A stretch of 64,000 nucleotides of DNA from Coniferiporia sulphurascens. Taxonomy: Eukaryota > Basidiomycota > Agaricomycetes > Hymenochaetales > Hymenochaetaceae. The notes under the pieces are model-generated. The model searched no databases. It was given only the letters and a program-made list of their open reading frames with translations, and was not told where the DNA came from. Where the stretch lies: assembly GCA_002794785.1 (NCBI GenBank), contig NBBA01000001.1:2604001-2668000 (forward strand). Reading direction: 5' to 3'. Made by a program: the position numbers and the translations under genes. Shown piece after piece: positions 60,701 through 64,000 of this stretch (position 1 is its first letter; each line of letters starts with the position of its first letter).

Positions 60701-63700
60701 CCAAATCACACCTACTTGAGCGCGTAAATATTGAGCTCACTGCACAAAATTCCATTGTCCCTTCTGCTCGCAGTATAGCGCGCATGAAGATGTCTGGAAA
60801 GCTTCCAAATCTTCATATCAACTTTTCGGACAGCAAATACAAGACTCTTTTGCGTATGATTGATGTGACGCTGCCTCGCCTTGGTGATGAAACGAAGAAA
60901 GCCATTGCTGCTCCGCCGCAACAGATACAGACACAAACCAATTTCCAACCTTCTGCAGCCCTCTTTAGGTCGGGGCAGCTGGAGTACGTCATAGATGATG
61001 ATGTCGACAAAGGGTCAATCGAAGATAGGCCTGGTAACTCTATGGTGGTGTCTAAGAAGGTAGCCTATCCTACCTATAGTTCGGACGGGATGAAACGGCT
61101 GATATACAGATTTAGCCTACAGATGATCGACAACACCAGTTCGAGCTCTCGTTTCAGGTCGACTCTCTGCAGGCATCGCTGTTCCGATCGCTGGAAGACG
61201 GCTCAGAACGAGAATTAGGAGTCCTTCAGCTAGATCGATTCCTGCTAAAATTTGCACTGGCCAGATTTGAGCTGAAGGTGGATGTCAATCTTAGGTAGGG
61301 CAAGCTTCTTATTGTATAATAATCCGGGAATTGCTGACCAGATAGAGCTATCAATTTGATGAGCTTACCTATAGGCTTGGATCCATTACATCTCGTTTCC
61401 ACCGAGTCTGGGACATCGGAAGACATGAATCTGATGAATATAACCTATCGTCGTGTTCAAAAGGTGTCTCCCGACTTTATTACTGTTTACGATGGCTTCG
61501 ACCAGTCTGTCGAAGTAAAACTTTCGACCTTCATTTTCAGGGCTGTGCCAGAACATGTCCTGCCTCTTTACGACTACATAATGTCAACCTTTGTGCCAAG
61601 CAAAAATAACCAAACCACGAAGGAACCTGACAAAACACCAGAAAAAGGAGCTGAGGATATAAGTGGACAAGCAACCGTCCAACAGCCCGGCGATAAGATT
61701 TTGGTGCGAGCCAACTTGGCCAGCTTCCAGGGTGGGTTGTTCCAAAATGAGTGATAGGGCTCCGTGCTAATCTCTGTGGCAGTTCTCCTCTTAAATGGAG
61801 AAGTTGGTGTTGCAACATTATCTTTGTCCACCGCAAACGTTGAGGTCACTGTTTCTGGTGACGACATGAACGTGACGGCGCGGCTCGGAAACCTACTGCT
61901 CACAGACGACTCATCTTTGCAAACGAAGTCCTCGGAATTCAAGCAATTGCTCTCCATCGAAAAGGACGACCTTGCTGAACTGCGCTATCGGACATTTAAT
62001 ACCGATGAATGTGCCCGTCGTGGCGCTAATTCTTCCGTCACCTTGACGACAGGTTCCTTAAAGCTCCATTTTCTCGACTCTCCGATGAATAGCATCTACC
62101 TGTTCCTACTGAAGTTTGCCCGTCTTAAGGGGATTTACGATGCCGCGACTGAAGCTGCAGTCCAACAGGCATCTAAAGTTGAAAGAATGATTTTTCAGCT
62201 GAACGTCAGGTCGCCTATTGTTGTATTCCCGGTTGATCCAGCCTGCCTCGAAGACGCATTCACTTTAGAGCTTGGAGAGTTTTCTGCTCAGAATGAATTC
62301 GATGGATCATCGCAGCGCATATCTGCGACACTGAAGGGACTTCATTTATCTTCTGCGTTTTGTTACGAGAGCGTGTCGCCTCTGAAAATTATTAACGACG
62401 TCAGCGTTACGACTGAGGTTACCCAGACTGGAGGCATTAGTCGTCAAAATTCTGCGGAGTTCAGGGTGGGTCACGGTACAATACACTTATGTTGAACCGC
62501 CTAACATGTTGTAACTATCCAGATAAGGGTGAATATATCAAATGTCGACCTCAAATTAACACAACAACAATTTTGTAGGCTCATCGCACTGTCAAAGACG
62601 GTGCCCTCCGTCTTCGCTGGTGCTCCTGACATAGAGGCGGATACGCGAGGCACACTATTAGAGAAGGTCCAAGAACAGACCGTGAATAGCTCTATGCAAG
62701 GGGATGACCAGACCGACCTGCTACCGGAACTCAGCACTACGTTAGTTTCATCGGGGCAGCCGGCGTTGAAAAGGCTCGACCTTCTTGTAACGATGCAGTC
62801 TGTCAAGTTAAGCCTTTATGATGGTGGAGCAGTCTATGAGGCAGACCTCAAGGATCACGGAATCGTTCGATTCGCGCTGAACGGTAGCACGATGGCGTTG
62901 GACATACACACCAATGGTGCTTTACAAAGTCAATTATGGATTAAATCATTAACAATGAGCAATACCAAGCCCGGCCCCTCAAAGTTCCGGGACATCATTC
63001 CCGCAACAGATCATGGACGCGATCAGTTCCACTGTTTACTGACCATGTCCGGAGGAGCCGACTCGTCGGCTCAAGTTGTTGCAACTGTTGACTCTCCGCA
63101 CATTATTTTCTCTGTTGATCCCATTTTTGCACTGTCCAGTTTTTTCATAAGTGCATTCGAACATCAGTCCGGTGATACAGAGGGACCAGAGGGCATCTCA
63201 CCGCCGGAAATGGACGTCAAAAACTCTCCCGAAACGGGTGTGCTTGAACGATCACGCTTTAATTACAGGTTTGACTTGTACGATACATCGGTTAGTATAC
63301 TTGAAGACGACCAAGAAGCCGACACGCAAGCCATCCGGTTGTCGCTAGCGCGATTGTCGTTGTCCCAACAGGTACGTCCAATATTCCTTTGGATATTACC
63401 ATTGACAAATATTGACTATACGAATCCGTAGAATGCGTTGGTATTAGAACTATCTCATCTAGGCATGTCCCTCACGCGCATGGATAAGCAAATGGACGCT
63501 GTACGATTTTTGGACGATGTTGATATAAAATTGTCCTCTGAGTCACGCTCAGAGTCAAACAAGAGGTTTACGAGCATCAGCGTCATGGTCGAACAAGAGC
63601 TTGTTTTCAGAACCTCTTATCGTGACAGTCTACTCATTACATCAATTGCCAACAAAGCCATTGCATTCTTTTCGAGTTCCCAAGGAATAAACTCCGATGA

Positions 63701-64000
63701 TTCAAAACAAGCGGCCTTCGATAATGCAACCAGTATTGCAGCATCTGGAAGAAAGGTCATCGATGGGCAGAAGAATTCAGACACGCCGGCCAGCCACAGT
63801 CTTAGCCGTTCATACTCCCTAGGTGCGAAGGTTATCATGACTACCGAAGAGGTAAGGATAATTCTTTATGGAAACTCAGCTCTAACATTCACTGTAGTTG
63901 ACAGCTACTGTGCAAGGCTTTCGTCTTGTGCTCATTAGCGATTTGCACGAAGCACCAATGCTTCATTTAAAAGCGAAGAAATTCTCAGTATCTGCTACTG
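57703..64000 (+). CDS. VPS13: VPS13 lipid-transfer protein, N-terminal part (cut by window edge)
   Basis: VPS13 is a giant bridge-like protein moving phospholipids at organelle contact sites. Nineteen exons are visible: 57703-57874, 57939-58016, 58068-58277, 58335-58453, 58515-58619, 58683-58781, 58834-58899, 58958-59110, 59178-59375, 59428-60162, 60214-60344, 60402-60591, 60640-61033, 61123-61294, 61346-61731, 61783-62465, 62523-63371, 63432-63851 and 63898 to the edge. The chorein N-terminus shows AYVENLSSEQLDVGVKQGEV, DLRDLRLKKSALDKLDLPFE and NAQISIKNVHLRYEDK. Later segments (YDAHLLFNELGFTLDSHQYR, RRWTWGHFQQRR, GSWLWGSS) match fungal Vps13. All exon phases agree. An extra intron inside the first exon is possible. 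The true length is probably over 3000 residues. Confidence 0.94.

Overview
The window is nuclear DNA of a filamentous fungus, most likely a basidiomycete (Agaricomycete-like). The evidence is intron density (most genes have 3 to 19 exons, introns mostly 45-90 nt with GT-AG ends), compact spacing, and gene families typical of basidiomycetes: a fungal O-GlcNAc-transferase-like GT41 protein, a TMEM135-like protein, an AGTRAP-like membrane protein, a GH5 mannanase-like enzyme and a dienelactone hydrolase. No rRNA, tRNA, CRISPR array, intact transposon or viral gene was recognised. About 29 protein-coding genes were rebuilt exon by exon from both strands; two run off the window ends (dienelactone hydrolase at the left, VPS13 at the right).

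Layout, left to right: dienelactone hydrolase (-), TEF1/eEF1A (-), PASK-type protein kinase (-), snurportin-1 (-), ribosomal protein L32 (+), MEMO1 (+), GH5 glycosidase (+), histidine-phosphatase protein (-), PP2A scaffold subunit (+), a 1.5-kb gene desert, a secreted protein of unknown function (+), mitoribosomal protein S35 (-), MFSD1-like transporter (+), a degenerate lipase fragment and the intact class-3 lipase (-), a four-helix membrane protein (-), a three-KH RNA-binding protein (+), Elongator subunit 5 (-), a GNAT membrane acetyltransferase (-), the OGT-like gene (+), AGTRAP-like protein (-), DPH7 (+), TMEM135-like (-), a dysferlin-domain peroxin-like protein (-), JAC1/HSCB (+), a DExH RNA helicase (+), AP-2 alpha adaptin (+), a C2/RasGAP protein (-), a fatty-acid elongase (-), a possible small gene (-) and VPS13 (+).

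There is no operon-like logic or metabolic cluster. The region is conserved housekeeping genes, many touching translation (eEF1A, L32, MRPS35, ELP5, DPH7) or membrane traffic and lipid metabolism (AP-2 alpha, VPS13, elongase, peroxin-like). Many neighbours are divergent pairs with short shared promoters (93-383 bp).

The most useful anomalies are single-base reading-frame breaks in otherwise well conserved genes (the helicase near 44416, AP-2 alpha near 49817, the GT41 gene near 30745/30865 and 32095), a decayed tandem copy of the lipase 3' end, GC-AG introns in three genes, several micro-exons, and long pyrimidine tracts flanking the KH-protein gene. Nothing here convincingly amounts to an undescribed biological system. 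All coordinates come from reading the sequence by eye; splice sites may be off by a base or two, and homology statements rest on remembered family patterns, not on a search.
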